From: UBA2589 sp038120095
Lineage (GTDB): Bacteria; Gemmatimonadota; Gemmatimonadetes; Longimicrobiales; Gaopeijiaceae
Length of the DNA: 64,000 nucleotides
Assembly (NCBI GenBank): GCA_038120095.1
Contig: JAYOKZ010000015.1
Span: 5,398-69,397, forward strand
Direction of reading: 5' to 3'
Positions 40,196 through 49,823 of the stretch are shown here, piece after piece. A program made the translations under genes and the position numbers. How positions within the stretch are numbered: position 1 is the first letter of the stretch; each line of letters begins with the position of its first letter. The notes beneath the pieces are model-generated. The model saw only the letters and a list, made by a program, of their open reading frames with translations. It was not told the origin of the DNA and did not search any database.

Positions 40196-40453
40196 ATGAC
40201 AACCACTGAGTCCGATGCGCGCAAAGCGCTCAACCGATTGCGTCGCGCGACCGAGAAGGTCGAGCGTGAAATGGGGACCCTGGAGGGCGCCCTGTCTCGA
40301 GTCGAGGGGACCGACTTCCCCACGGACACGTACGAGGATGTGAACGTGGCGATTCGCCGGATTCTCGATTTCGCCGATGACGAAGCTGCTCGACTTCAGG
40401 AGAAGATCCTGCACTCGGGCGGGTTGGAGCCGGGACGGGTTCGACGGGGTTGA
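40196..40453 (+). CDS. Small helical hypothetical protein
   Basis: The 85-residue product is highly charged and predicted to be helical (ARKALNRLRRATEKVEREMG, then VAIRRILDFADDEAARLQEK), consistent with a coiled coil. No family is recognised. It lies between the divergent ypdA-like gene and the D-aminoacylase-like gene and has no overlapping coding alternative. The start ATG is the only good one. Confidence 0.55.
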   Translation: MTTTESDARKALNRLRRATEKVEREMGTLEGALSRVEGTDFPTDTYEDVNVAIRRILDFADDEAARLQEKILHSGGLEPGRVRRG

Positions 40454-40516
40454 TGAGGGTTCTCACGGCTGACCTCGACACCGCCATTCGACGCACCTGA
40501 CGCAGAGGACAGGCTG

Positions 40517-42223
40517 ATGAAGCGACGTACATTCGTTCGGCATGTGACCGCCGCGGGGGCGGGGATGGCGGTAGCGCCTGCTGTCGCGGGCGAGCACCTG
40601 GCCGCGGCCACGATCGATGGACCACCCGCCCTGGTGGGGCTCGGGCAGCGGGCCGATCTCGTTCTTCGGGGTGGCGTCGTCTACGATGGCTCGGGTGCGC
40701 CGGGGCGACCCTTCGACGTGGCCGTCACGGGCGACCGCATTTCGGCGATCAGCTCCAACCTCCCGGCTGGTGGAGAAGAGCTCGACGTGTCCGGCCTGGC
40801 CGTGGCACCCGGATTCGTCGACATCCACTCCCACGCGGACATGAATCTCTTCGTGAACCGGAATGCCGAGAGCCGGATCCGCCAGGGCGTGACACTCGAA
40901 GTCGTCGGACAGGACGGGTCCTCGATCGGTCCGTGGTCCAATGCCCAGTTCGAATCCAGCCGGGACAGCTGGCGCCGCCGTGGTGTCGAGATCGACTTCC
41001 GCGACCCCGCCGGTTTCGTGGATCGGGTCACACGTGAAGCACCTGCAGTCAATGTCGCGTCGATGGTCGGGAACGGAGCGCTGCGAGGCCTCGTCGTCGG
41101 GAACGAGGATCGTCCGGCTACACCGTCGGAAGTCGAGCGTATGCAGGACATCCTCAGCCAGCAACTCGAGCGTGGCTGCGTTGGTCTGTCGTCGGGTCTC
41201 GAGTACACACCGAGCGGCTTCGCGGACGCAGCTGAACTGGTCGCTCTGGCGAGCGTGCTGGTGGGCACGGGACTGCCCTACGCCTCGCACATGCGGAATG
41301 AGGACGACCGTTTGCTCGGCGCCGTGGAAGAAGCCCTTCACGTCGGGCGTGTCGCGGGCGTCCCTGTCCAGATATCCCACCTGAAGGCTCAGGGACAGCG
41401 GAACTACTGGAAGGCGGAGGCTGCGTTGGAGCTCATCCAGCGCGCCAGTGACGACGGTGTTGATGTCCACTTCGACCGGTATCCCTACACGGCGTACGCC
41501 ACGGGGCTCACCAACCTGTTCCCCAGCAGCTACCGCGCCGGCGGCAGCGAGGCGTTCCTGGCTCGCCTTCGGGCGCCGGAGACCGCCCGGCTTCTGGAGA
41601 ATGCGGCCCGCGACAAGGTCGCGCTTCTCGGGGATTGGAATTCCGTGCAGATCTCGAGCACGAACGACGAAACGTCGTGGGCACGTGGGCGACTTCTGGG
41701 TGACCTCGCCAGAGCGCGTGGGATCGATCCATACCTGCTGACGCTGGAGCTTCTCGAGGCGAATGGGGGTGGGGTCGGGATGATCGGCCACGGTATGGGC
41801 GAGCAGAACACCGCGATGATCCTCTCGCATCCGCTGGGGATGCTCTGCTCGGACGGTGGCGCGTATGCGCCGTACGGACCTCTCTCGACCGGGTCACCAC
41901 ACCCGCGCGGATACGGCTCCTTCCCGCGCCTGCTCGGCCACTACGTGCGGGATACCGGCGCCCTGCGACTCGAGTCTGCGATCCACAAGGTGACGCGCAT
42001 GCCGGCGCAGAAGCTCGGCATCGAAGATCGGGGTATCCTGCGGATGGGGGCGTTCGCGGACATCGTGGCATTCGACCCGGACACGGTCGCGGATCGGGCC
42101 AGCTTCGAGGATCCACACCAGTACCCTGCGGGCATCCCCCACGTAATCGTCAATGGAGCGCTGACGCTGCGAGAGGGCGAGCATACCGGAGCGCTCGCCG
42201 GTCGGGGAGTGGCGCGCGGCTGA
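40517..42223 (+). CDS. D-aminoacylase/N-acyl-D-amino-acid deacylase-like amidohydrolase (Tat exported)
   Basis: The 568-residue protein begins with a Tat-like signal (MKRRTFVRHVTAAGAGMAVA). Amidohydrolase motifs follow: GFVDIHSHADMNLF, VGLSSGLEYTPSGFADAAEL, ASHMRNEDDRL, VQISHLKAQG and MLCSDGGAYAP. This pattern matches D-aminoacylases, which release D-amino acids from N-acyl forms, or related dihydroorotase-like enzymes. The stop is 33 bp from the convergent DUF5916 gene. Confidence 0.92.
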   Translation: MKRRTFVRHVTAAGAGMAVAPAVAGEHLAAATIDGPPALVGLGQRADLVLRGGVVYDGSGAPGRPFDVAVTGDRISAISSNLPAGGEELDVSGLAVAPGFVDIHSHADMNLFVNRNAESRIRQGVTLEVVGQDGSSIGPWSNAQFESSRDSWRRRGVEIDFRDPAGFVDRVTREAPAVNVASMVGNGALRGLVVGNEDRPATPSEVERMQDILSQQLERGCVGLSSGLEYTPSGFADAAELVALASVLVGTGLPYASHMRNEDDRLLGAVEEALHVGRVAGVPVQISHLKAQGQRNYWKAEAALELIQRASDDGVDVHFDRYPYTAYATGLTNLFPSSYRAGGSEAFLARLRAPETARLLENAARDKVALLGDWNSVQISSTNDETSWARGRLLGDLARARGIDPYLLTLELLEANGGGVGMIGHGMGEQNTAMILSHPLGMLCSDGGAYAPYGPLSTGSPHPRGYGSFPRLLGHYVRDTGALRLESAIHKVTRMPAQKLGIEDRGILRMGAFADIVAFDPDTVADRASFEDPHQYPAGIPHVIVNGALTLREGEHTGALAGRGVARG

Positions 42224-42256
42224 CGTGCGCTGCGTGGTCGTCGAAGACCGTCCCGA

Positions 42257-44641
42257 CTAGAAGCGGTAGGTGTAGTTCACCTTGATCGATGCTCCACGCG
42301 ACAACGTGTTGTACGCGTAGTCGTTCGGATCGAGGAGATCCAGCAGTTCGCGGCGCCAGTTCTGGGTGTACACGAGGTAGATGTCATTGCCCGGTTTCAC
42401 GATCCACCGAAGGCGCGAGAAGAGGCCTACGATCTTGGACTGATCGTCGTACTGCACCTGACCCGTGATGGCGACCCACGGCGACGGATTCCAGTCCGAA
42501 GAGAACTCGTACAGGGATGCAGTGAAATCACCCCCCGGGAGCTGCACGTCGTTGTACTGGATGTTGGTGGACAGGCTGATGCCCGGATTGGGGCGAAAGC
42601 TCAAGCGCCCCCCGTATTGCTGGCGGTCACCATCCCAGAAGCCCCCGACCGTGGCTCCTCCGAAGAATGAGAAGCGTCGGCGCCCCGAGGTCCGGCCAAA
42701 AAGGCGATACTCCCAGATCGAGTAATCACCGGGAGTTACCGAGAGCCCTTCGCTCGGCGAAAACTCACGGTCGAGGTACTCGTAGGTCTTGGTCGCCTGG
42801 AGGTCGAAGCCGTCTCCGCTCTCGAAGTCGAAGCCGAGCAGGTTGAATTCCCACTGGCGCTCTGCGACACCCCCGCGTCCTCCGAGCAGGTACGGGTCTG
42901 CCCCCGGGAAGTCCGCATCCAGGCTGACCAGCTCACGAAACTGCGCCGAGAAGCTGACGCGTCGGAGCCACGGGATAGACGGCGTTCGGGGACTCCACCC
43001 GATGCGTGGCTCGATCCGGCGAAAATCGTTTCGCGTGATGAAGCCGACTGCGGGGTTGTAGTGATCGCCGAACTGTCGGTACGACAGATGTGCAGTCCAG
43101 ATGTCGTTCGGGTAATTGAGGCGGAAGCCGTTCGCGCTCAGGTCCTCGAGGGTGTAGTCGACGAAGTCCGGGTCGCTCTGCGCGAGCGGGTTCGAATTCC
43201 AGACGAAGAAGGCTTCCAGCTCCAGATTCTTGTTGCCGAGGAAGTTTCGCGTCTTGAAGTCGAGATCGACGCCCGCCGTGTGCCGGTCGATGGCGTCAAA
43301 ACCACTGGCATCCGGTGAGGTCTGACGCAGCGTATAGATCGCCCCGATCGCTGACTGCTCCCAGAGCTTTCTTCTCACGCGCCCGACGGTGAATGCCTCG
43401 CTGGGGACGGTCACGTCATCTTCGATGAACGTGCTGTAATAATCCTGCTCGGCGGTGCCGATGCGGTAGAAGCCGAGTTCGAAGGGGCCCGCCTGGCCGG
43501 TCAGCCGTGTACCGTAGGTGATCGGAATCTGCTGACCCGACGTCAGACCGATTCTCCTCGAAAAGAACGGTGATGGACTGCTGCGGGGAGCGAAGCTGAA
43601 GACTCCGGAGCCTTCGAGGAAGAAATCGCGCTGTTCGGGAAGGCGGATCGGGAAACGGGTCAGGTTCACCCGCCGCTGATCACTCTCGACTTCGGCAAAG
43701 TCGGTGTTGATGCTCACGGAAGCCCGCAAGCTCGACGTGAGGCTGTAGTTCACGTCGAGGGACACGTCGCGCGGGTACGAGGTCGGATCGGGTGCAGCCG
43801 CGTCCGCCGGGTCTGCCGGTGCCACGTACCGGTAGTTGCCGATCGCCGAGGGTACCGCCTCGAGACCGACCCCCTGGGACATACCTTCCAGACCCTCGAG
43901 CCGGCCCGCGAAGACCGGCTTGAAGAGGCCCTCGTTGCGACGCCAGCCGCGCCAGAGGATCTCCTCGTTTTTCCGCCGGATGGTGCGCTGGAAGTTGATC
44001 CCCCAGTCCGACTGGTTGGGGTTGAAGTTCAGCGTTCGAAAGGGGATCTGAATCTCCGCCGACCATCCGTCCGGTCGCATCGAGGTGCGAGCCTCCCAGA
44101 TACCGTCCCAGGCCTTGTTCGTCGCACCGCCTCCTCCGCCGAAGCCCCCCCGGCCACCACCACCGGTGATGACGCCGTCTCCCATCAACCCGGCGGCATT
44201 GATTTCGAAAAAGTATCCGGTTCTCCCGTCGAGGAACGTGTCGAGAATCCACATGAATCGGTCATCGGTGCCGAGCGAGGCGTCCCGCTCCCGCTGAAAC
44301 GCGAGAACCTGCTCGGGATCGTCGTACACGATGGCCCCGATGTAGAGATTGTCGTCGTCGAAGACGACCCTGATCTCCGTCTCTTCCGACGGCTGGTTGC
44401 CCTCGACCGGTTCCTGCTGGGTGAAGTCGGTAATCGGAGTGGCCCGCTCCCAGACTGCTTCGTCAATCCTGCCATCCAGATTGATCTGCAACTCACCCTG
44501 AGGGCGGTACGCTCGCAGGGGTATCTCCGCACCCCGGACGACCGGAGCCGATGCGGGCCTCTCCTGACCGTGCGCCCCCGGGACAAGTACGCCGGCGAGG
44601 ACGAAGAGAAGAGCGCTCGAGTGTGGGGCCGACCGCATCAT
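42257..44641 (-). CDS. DUF5916 outer-membrane protein with N-terminal CBM9-like domain
   Basis: The 794-residue protein has a signal peptide, then a CBM9-like domain (LDGRIDEAVWERATPITDF, VVFDDDNLYIGAIVYDDP), and a long DUF5916 beta-barrel-like region (RFPIRLPEQRDFFLEGSGVF, FFSRRIGL) ending in the aromatic C-terminal strand KVNYTYRF typical of outer-membrane proteins. A Gly-rich loop near residue 165 (GGGGRGGFGGGGG) is unusual. These proteins are abundant in Gemmatimonadota and Bacteroidota and are of unknown substrate. It is divergent from the LuxE-like gene. Confidence 0.9.
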   Translation of the reverse strand: MMRSAPHSSALLFVLAGVLVPGAHGQERPASAPVVRGAEIPLRAYRPQGELQINLDGRIDEAVWERATPITDFTQQEPVEGNQPSEETEIRVVFDDDNLYIGAIVYDDPEQVLAFQRERDASLGTDDRFMWILDTFLDGRTGYFFEINAAGLMGDGVITGGGGRGGFGGGGGATNKAWDGIWEARTSMRPDGWSAEIQIPFRTLNFNPNQSDWGINFQRTIRRKNEEILWRGWRRNEGLFKPVFAGRLEGLEGMSQGVGLEAVPSAIGNYRYVAPADPADAAAPDPTSYPRDVSLDVNYSLTSSLRASVSINTDFAEVESDQRRVNLTRFPIRLPEQRDFFLEGSGVFSFAPRSSPSPFFSRRIGLTSGQQIPITYGTRLTGQAGPFELGFYRIGTAEQDYYSTFIEDDVTVPSEAFTVGRVRRKLWEQSAIGAIYTLRQTSPDASGFDAIDRHTAGVDLDFKTRNFLGNKNLELEAFFVWNSNPLAQSDPDFVDYTLEDLSANGFRLNYPNDIWTAHLSYRQFGDHYNPAVGFITRNDFRRIEPRIGWSPRTPSIPWLRRVSFSAQFRELVSLDADFPGADPYLLGGRGGVAERQWEFNLLGFDFESGDGFDLQATKTYEYLDREFSPSEGLSVTPGDYSIWEYRLFGRTSGRRRFSFFGGATVGGFWDGDRQQYGGRLSFRPNPGISLSTNIQYNDVQLPGGDFTASLYEFSSDWNPSPWVAITGQVQYDDQSKIVGLFSRLRWIVKPGNDIYLVYTQNWRRELLDLLDPNDYAYNTLSRGASIKVNYTYRF

Positions 44642-44736
44642 GGGACTCCAGGGGTGGGCGAATTTGCTGAGTGAAACGCCAAGAACATGACACCGTCGAG
44701 GTCGTCCCTGTTGGCGGTCGCATCTAGCTTTTCCGC

Positions 44737-45858
44737 ATGTCTATGAACTGGGACCGGCTCGTACGACGCCTCGAGGGGCGATTCATGAACTGCCCTGCGG
44801 TGGATGGTCAGCTGCAGGCATGGAGTGATGATGACTTCGGCGCGATGGCCCGGGAGGTCTTCTCCTGGCAGTTCGAGCTTTGCCAACCCTACCGAGGGCT
44901 ATGTGAACGGCGTGGCATTACGCCGTCGTCCGTCTCCGACTGGCGGGAGATTCCCGCAGTGCCGTCGACGGCGTTCAAATATTTCGACTTCGTATCCGTA
45001 CCCGATGACTTTGCGAGAGAGGGTCTGGATGCGTTGTTCGAAACCAGCGGAACGACGCAGGGATCGGAGCGCCGGGGTCGGCACGCGGTTCCCCGGGCCA
45101 GCCTCTACCGGGCCTCTTTTCATCACCCGTTCCGGCTCGCCCTTCTGCCGGATGTCGAGCGGATGCCGGTAGTTTCGTTGATCCCATCCGTGGACGAGGC
45201 GCCACGGTCCTCCCTCTCCTCGATGGTCGAGATGGCGGTCGAGGAGTTCGGATCGGGAGTGGAGTGGCTCGTGGATGGTGACGGCGTCTGGCGGGCCGAC
45301 GCGGTCGACGTCCTGCACGCATCGCAGACCCCGGTCCTGATTCTCGGAACGGCGCTTGCCTTCCTCCACCTGCTCGAGCAATTCGCCGAGGGGTCGGTTC
45401 GCCTCGCCGACGGGTCTCGGATCATGGAGACCGGAGGCTTCAAGGGTGCTCGGCGAAGTGTGGCTCGGCATGAACTCTACACCTCCATCTCGGTGGCGAC
45501 CTCGGTCCCGGAGCACCGCATCGTGAACGAGTACGGCATGACGGAGCTGCTCTCCCAGATGTACGAACCGGTGCTGGCCGAGGGACCTGACGCGCAGGGA
45601 TGGCACGTTGCCCCGCCGTGGCTCCGGGTACGTATTCTTGATCCGACGTCGCTGGCGGAGCAGGGCGAGGGGGAGGAGGGCATCATCGCGTTCTTCGATC
45701 TCGCGAATCTGGGGTCGGTCAGTCATATCGTGACCGAGGATGTCGGGGTCATCGAAGGAGGACGGCTGCGACTCATGGGTCGCGCCCCCGGATCCAACCC
45801 ACGGGGGTGTTCGCGGGCGATGGATGACTTGATGTCGGCTTCCGGGTCAGGCCCATGA
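44737..45858 (+). CDS. LuxE-like acyl-protein synthetase
   Basis: The 373-residue protein matches the LuxE family: VPSTAFKYFDF, ETSGTTQGSERRGRHA (adenylate-forming loop), TGGFKGARRSVARHELY and NEYGMTELLSQMY. A Cys near the C terminus (Cys358 in NPRGCSRAMDD) corresponds to the acylated cysteine of LuxE. It should activate a carboxylic acid as acyl-AMP and pass the acyl group to the LuxC-like partner encoded next. The gene overlaps that partner by four bases. There are no luciferase or LuxD genes. Confidence 0.9.
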   Translation: MSMNWDRLVRRLEGRFMNCPAVDGQLQAWSDDDFGAMAREVFSWQFELCQPYRGLCERRGITPSSVSDWREIPAVPSTAFKYFDFVSVPDDFAREGLDALFETSGTTQGSERRGRHAVPRASLYRASFHHPFRLALLPDVERMPVVSLIPSVDEAPRSSLSSMVEMAVEEFGSGVEWLVDGDGVWRADAVDVLHASQTPVLILGTALAFLHLLEQFAEGSVRLADGSRIMETGGFKGARRSVARHELYTSISVATSVPEHRIVNEYGMTELLSQMYEPVLAEGPDAQGWHVAPPWLRVRILDPTSLAEQGEGEEGIIAFFDLANLGSVSHIVTEDVGVIEGGRLRLMGRAPGSNPRGCSRAMDDLMSASGSGP

Positions 45859-47210
45859 GGGGCATGCGTGACGTGACAGCGGACGACCTGGCGCGGATCC
45901 GGGCTGATCTCGCTGTGGCTCGTGATGGGCTTCTCGCCCGATCGGCAGCGGAAGTCGCCGAGATCCTGGGGGGAGTCGGAGCTCGCTTCGCCGACCCGTC
46001 CGATCCTCTGCGGAGAGCTGCACTCGAGGGGTTACCAGCGGAGGCTGCTCTTTCGCCGCCGCTTGTTGAAGCCGTGCTCGATGGAATGGCCGTGGACTGG
46101 ACGGCGGCGCGACTCGTTCGCCTGCTCGAAGCCGAGTTCGATGATCCGCGCGTGCTGGATCGATTCGTCGTTCGGAACGGGTCCGCGGCATCTGATCACG
46201 GAGAGCAGGACGGGGGTCGGCGCGGGCGGACCGTGAGAGCCTTCGGTCCCTCCCTCTGCGTTCAGATCTCGTCGGGTGGAGTGCCTGGCGTGAGCGTGAA
46301 CGCTCTGATCCGAAGTCTTCTCGTAAAGGCGCCGACGCTCATCAAGCCCGGAGCCGGAGATACGCTGCTCACACGGCTCTTCGCGGAGGCGCTCGCGGAC
46401 GTCGACCCTGCCCTCGGAGCCGCCGTTGCCGTACGGTACTGGCGCGGCGAGGAGCGGGATGTCACGGCAGCAGCCCTGGATGGCGCGGAGGTCGTCGTGG
46501 CGTACGGTTCGGACGAGGCGGTTCGGTCCGTTCGTAACCTGACACCCGCTACGGCGCGCTTCGTCGGCTATCACCATCGCTTCGGGATCGGCCTCGTCGG
46601 GCGGGAAGCGCTCGGTGCGGGGGTCGAGAAGGTGGCCGCGCACGTGGCCCGAGCGGTGGCGATGTTCGAGCATCGGGGCTGCGTATGCCCGCACATCGTG
46701 TTCGTCGAAGAGCACGGGAACGTTGTACCTGAAGCCTTCGCCGAGCTCGTCGCCGGGGCGCTCGAGGGTCTCGAACGGAGATGGCCGACGGATGGTGCCT
46801 CAGGCGGGAGGGAGGTCGAACGGGCAGCCCTCGTGCAGGCGAGGGGCACTGTCGAGCTCCAGGAAGCCGCGGGGGCTGCCCGGATGCTTCACGGCCACGA
46901 AGCGTCCTGGACCGTCGTCTTCGAGTCAGACCTCGTCCAGCTTCCGCAGCTGCCCGGCCGATCGGTCCGGATCCGGGGCGTGTCCGACCTCGACGATGTA
47001 CCTGCGATGGTCGGCCGAGCAGGCCGGCACCTTCAGAGTGTGGGCTACGCGGGAGACGAACGGCGGGCGATGGGGCTTGCCGAGGCGCTGACGCGTGCCG
47101 GGGCCACACGGATCGTGCCGTTCGAGCACATGAGCTTCCCGCCCGCGTGGTGGCTCCACGATGGACGCGGGCCGCTGGAGACCCTCGTACGCTGGGCCGA
47201 GGTCGAGTGA
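45855..47210 (+). CDS. LuxC-like acyl reductase
   Basis: The 451-residue NADPH-dependent acyl reductase (PF05893-type) has FGPSLCVQISSGGVPGVSVN, LIKPGAGD, AYGSDEAVRSVR and the catalytic Cys276 (possibly 278) in MFEHRGCVCPHIV, in an aldehyde-dehydrogenase fold. With the LuxE-like protein it should reduce activated acids to aldehydes. Translational coupling implies a stoichiometric complex, as in the Lux fatty acid reductase. The chain length and product are unknown; possible fates include wax, alkane or signalling aldehydes. Confidence 0.92.
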   Translation: MRGMRDVTADDLARIRADLAVARDGLLARSAAEVAEILGGVGARFADPSDPLRRAALEGLPAEAALSPPLVEAVLDGMAVDWTAARLVRLLEAEFDDPRVLDRFVVRNGSAASDHGEQDGGRRGRTVRAFGPSLCVQISSGGVPGVSVNALIRSLLVKAPTLIKPGAGDTLLTRLFAEALADVDPALGAAVAVRYWRGEERDVTAAALDGAEVVVAYGSDEAVRSVRNLTPATARFVGYHHRFGIGLVGREALGAGVEKVAAHVARAVAMFEHRGCVCPHIVFVEEHGNVVPEAFAELVAGALEGLERRWPTDGASGGREVERAALVQARGTVELQEAAGAARMLHGHEASWTVVFESDLVQLPQLPGRSVRIRGVSDLDDVPAMVGRAGRHLQSVGYAGDERRAMGLAEALTRAGATRIVPFEHMSFPPAWWLHDGRGPLETLVRWAEVE

Positions 47211-47226
47211 GGGGACCTGCGTGCTG

Positions 47227-47424
47227 CTACTCGTCTTCGTCGGGCTGCTGTTCGTCGCGCCAGATCACCATCTGGCGTCCCCCTCGAGGATTCTCTTCAA
47301 CCCGGACCGTGAGGGAGTCGCCTTCATCGATTCCGAGATCTTCCCGCATGTCCTGTGGAATCGTGACGCGTCCGCCGACGCCGACGCTGACGTCCGTATA
47401 GTAAAGCGTTCGATAGATGGCCAT
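47227..47424 (-). CDS. AbrB/SpoVT-MazE-type swapped-hairpin protein
   Basis: The 65-residue protein has the AbrB-type pattern VGVGGRVTIPQDMREDLGIDEGDSLTVRV, in which the GRVTIP strand and the following helix form the DNA-binding dimer. The acidic tail (DEQQPDEDE) is unusual. No toxin gene is adjacent, so it is more likely a transcription regulator than an antitoxin. It converges on the LuxC-like gene and diverges from the ABC transporter operon; either could be a target. Confidence 0.85.
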   Translation of the reverse strand: MAIYRTLYYTDVSVGVGGRVTIPQDMREDLGIDEGDSLTVRVEENPRGGRQMVIWRDEQQPDEDE

Positions 47425-47565
47425 CGACGTTCCTCCAGTATTACCGTTCAGAGGCTCAATCTAGCGTATTTGCGAGCTTTTTGTACGGCATGAACGGCAC
47501 CGTGTCCTCGGAGCGACAGACCTGTCAGCCGGACTTTGCACCTCAGCCTCGAATCAGGCAGCACC

Positions 47566-48561
47566 ATGAGTGACAACGCATTCGCCGTGCGTCTGGAGGG
47601 CGTAACCAAGCGCTTCGGCAAGCACACGGCCGTAGACGACTTTCACTTCGACGTTCCTCGGGGCGTCATCTGCGGGCTGCTCGGCCCCAACGGCTCCGGC
47701 AAGACGACGAGCATCCGCATGATCATGGGCATCCTCGGTCCGGACGAGGGCTCGGTCTCCCTTTTCGGTGAGTCGCCCGATGTCGCTCGTCGGAGCAAGG
47801 TCGGCTATCTGCCGGAGGAGCGGGGCGTCTACAAGAAGATGAAGTGCCTCGAACTGGTCACGTTCCTCGGGGAGATCCGCGGCCTGAAACGGACGGAGGC
47901 CCGCCGGCGTGGTGGGGTCTGGCTCGATCGCCTGGGGCTTCCGCAGTGGGCCGACACGAAAGTCGAGGATCTTTCGAAGGGGATGCAGCAAAAGATTCAA
48001 TTCATCGGGACTGTCATTCACGAACCCGAATTGCTGATTCTGGACGAACCCTTCTCGGGGCTCGATCCGATCAACCAGGACGTTCTGGAACAGATTGTTC
48101 GCGACTACCACGCCAAGGGCACGACCATCCTGTTCTCCACCCACCTCATGGATCAGGCGGAGCGCCTCTGTGAACGCGTATGCCTGATCTCGAAATCGAA
48201 AAAGGTTCTCGACGGAGACCTCAGGGAGATCAAGGCCTCGGAGCGCCGTGGTGTCGTTGCGGTCGAGTTCGAGGGCTCGGACGACTGGATTCACGGTCCC
48301 GAAATCGATCGGGTCGAAGACGTGGGGCGGGGCCTTCAGCTCGTACTGCAGGATGGCGCGAGTCATCAACCGATCCTTCATCGTGCTGTCGCTGCCGGGG
48401 TGAATATCCTGCGATTCGACCTCGTCGAACCCCGCCTTCACGAGATTTTCGTGCGTCACGCGGGTGACGCGGCCGTCGGGGATGCGGGCATGCCGATCCT
48501 GGCAGGATCAGACCATGAGGTCGCGACCTCGAGTCATACTTCGGGTCGGAGGGGTTCGTGA
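47566..48561 (+). CDS. ABC transporter ATPase (NatA/CcmA-type exporter)
   Basis: The 331-residue ATPase has Walker A GPNGSGKTTS, signature LSKGMQQKIQF, Walker B LLILDEPFSGLD and H-loop FSTHLMDQ. The C-terminal extension (about residues 225-331) resembles the NatA-group domain DUF4162. Start ATG 47566 is preferred to 47536. It overlaps the permease start by four bases and forms a two-gene exporter with it. Confidence 0.94.
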   Translation: MSDNAFAVRLEGVTKRFGKHTAVDDFHFDVPRGVICGLLGPNGSGKTTSIRMIMGILGPDEGSVSLFGESPDVARRSKVGYLPEERGVYKKMKCLELVTFLGEIRGLKRTEARRRGGVWLDRLGLPQWADTKVEDLSKGMQQKIQFIGTVIHEPELLILDEPFSGLDPINQDVLEQIVRDYHAKGTTILFSTHLMDQAERLCERVCLISKSKKVLDGDLREIKASERRGVVAVEFEGSDDWIHGPEIDRVEDVGRGLQLVLQDGASHQPILHRAVAAGVNILRFDLVEPRLHEIFVRHAGDAAVGDAGMPILAGSDHEVATSSHTSGRRGS

Positions 48562-49808
48562 TGTGGCATAACGTGTGGGCGGTGATTCGCCGTGAGTATC
48601 TGCAACGCGTCCGTTCGAAGTGGTTCATCGCGGCCACGATCGGTGGTCCTGTCATCATGGCCGGTCTGCTGGTGGTGCCGGCCTGGCTCGCCGTTCAGGG
48701 TGACCGGGACGAGTTCAACCTGGCCGTCGTTGACGGTACGGGTGTGCTCTACGAGAACCTCGCTCCGCGGCTGGAGCTGGGGGGGTTCGAGGTGGAGGAG
48801 GCTCGCTGGCACTCTGATGTCGTGACGGAACTGAGGCAGCGCTCGAACGAGGGCGAACTCGGAGGCTTCGTCATGCTCGACGAACTGACGCTCGAGACCG
48901 GCGAGGCAATCTACTATTCGATGGACGTTCCGAGTGCCCTTCGGCAGGTGACGGTCCAGACTTCAGTCGCGCGGACGGCTCTGGAGTATCAGCTCGCCAG
49001 GCAGGGCGTCGACCCGGAGAGCCTGATGGGAGGTGGCGAACTCCAGGTCGAGGTCATCTCGAACGCGGGGTCTGACGTGCGGGATCCTCAATTCGCCGTC
49101 GCGTACATGGGTGCCTTCTTCCTGTACATGGTGATTCTGCTGTACGCCGTTGCGGTGATGCGGGCGACCCTCGAGGAGAAGACCAGCCGAATCGTCGAGG
49201 TCATCATCTCCTCGATGAAGCCATCGGAGCTCATGCTCGGAAAGATCGTGGGCGTCTGCGCCGTCAGCCTGACCCAGATGGCGATCTGGATCGGAGCCGT
49301 GGCCACCCTGCTGATCGTCGCCATTCCCATGATGGTTGCGGCACGTCCGGAGTTGGCGAACCTCGAAAATCTGGTCGAGATCGCTCCGGGACCGGGATTG
49401 ACTCTCCTCTTTCTGGGATTCTTCCTGCTTGGCTTCCTGATGTACTCGGGGCTCTACGCCGCGGTGGGTGCGATGTGCAACACCGACGAGGAAGCTCAGC
49501 AGGCGCAGTTCCCCATGATCATGCTGCTCGTCGTCCCGATCGTGATGGTCGCGCCCGTCATCCAGGACCCGAACACGCCGATGGCAACCGGGCTGTCCCT
49601 GGTCCCGCTCTTTTCGCCGATTCTCATGTGGGCTCGCGTATCGGGCGGGGGCGTGCCGTCGTGGCAGGTCGCACTCTCGTTCCTCCTGATGACGCTCATG
49701 GTGTGGCTCATCGCGTGGGTCGCAGGACGGATCTACAAGGTCGGCATCCTGATGTCCGGGAAGCGACCCACACTTCCGGAGCTCTGGCGGTGGATCCGAG
49801 CGGCGTAG
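48558..49808 (+). CDS. ABC-2 exporter permease (NatB-like)
   Basis: The 416-residue permease has an N-terminal span followed by a large extracytoplasmic domain (about 55-185) and five or six C-terminal spans. The motif EEKTSRIVEVIISSMKPSELMLGKI is the ABC-2 family 'coupling' region characteristic of NatB/YhaP-like transporters. Substrate unknown (sodium export, antibiotics or lipids are known for relatives). Starts at GTG 48558 followed by ATG. Confidence 0.93.
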   Translation: MMWHNVWAVIRREYLQRVRSKWFIAATIGGPVIMAGLLVVPAWLAVQGDRDEFNLAVVDGTGVLYENLAPRLELGGFEVEEARWHSDVVTELRQRSNEGELGGFVMLDELTLETGEAIYYSMDVPSALRQVTVQTSVARTALEYQLARQGVDPESLMGGGELQVEVISNAGSDVRDPQFAVAYMGAFFLYMVILLYAVAVMRATLEEKTSRIVEVIISSMKPSELMLGKIVGVCAVSLTQMAIWIGAVATLLIVAIPMMVAARPELANLENLVEIAPGPGLTLLFLGFFLLGFLMYSGLYAAVGAMCNTDEEAQQAQFPMIMLLVVPIVMVAPVIQDPNTPMATGLSLVPLFSPILMWARVSGGGVPSWQVALSFLLMTLMVWLIAWVAGRIYKVGILMSGKRPTLPELWRWIRAA

Positions 49809-49823
49809 ATCGAAGCCGAGGCG

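Noticed and set aside
44737..47210. Bioluminescence operon
   Set aside because: Only the LuxE- and LuxC-like genes are present; no luciferase or LuxD gene exists in the window.
47227..47424. MazE-type antitoxin of a toxin-antitoxin pair
   Set aside because: No small toxin gene lies on either side; the neighbours are a LuxC-like reductase on the other strand and an ABC exporter.
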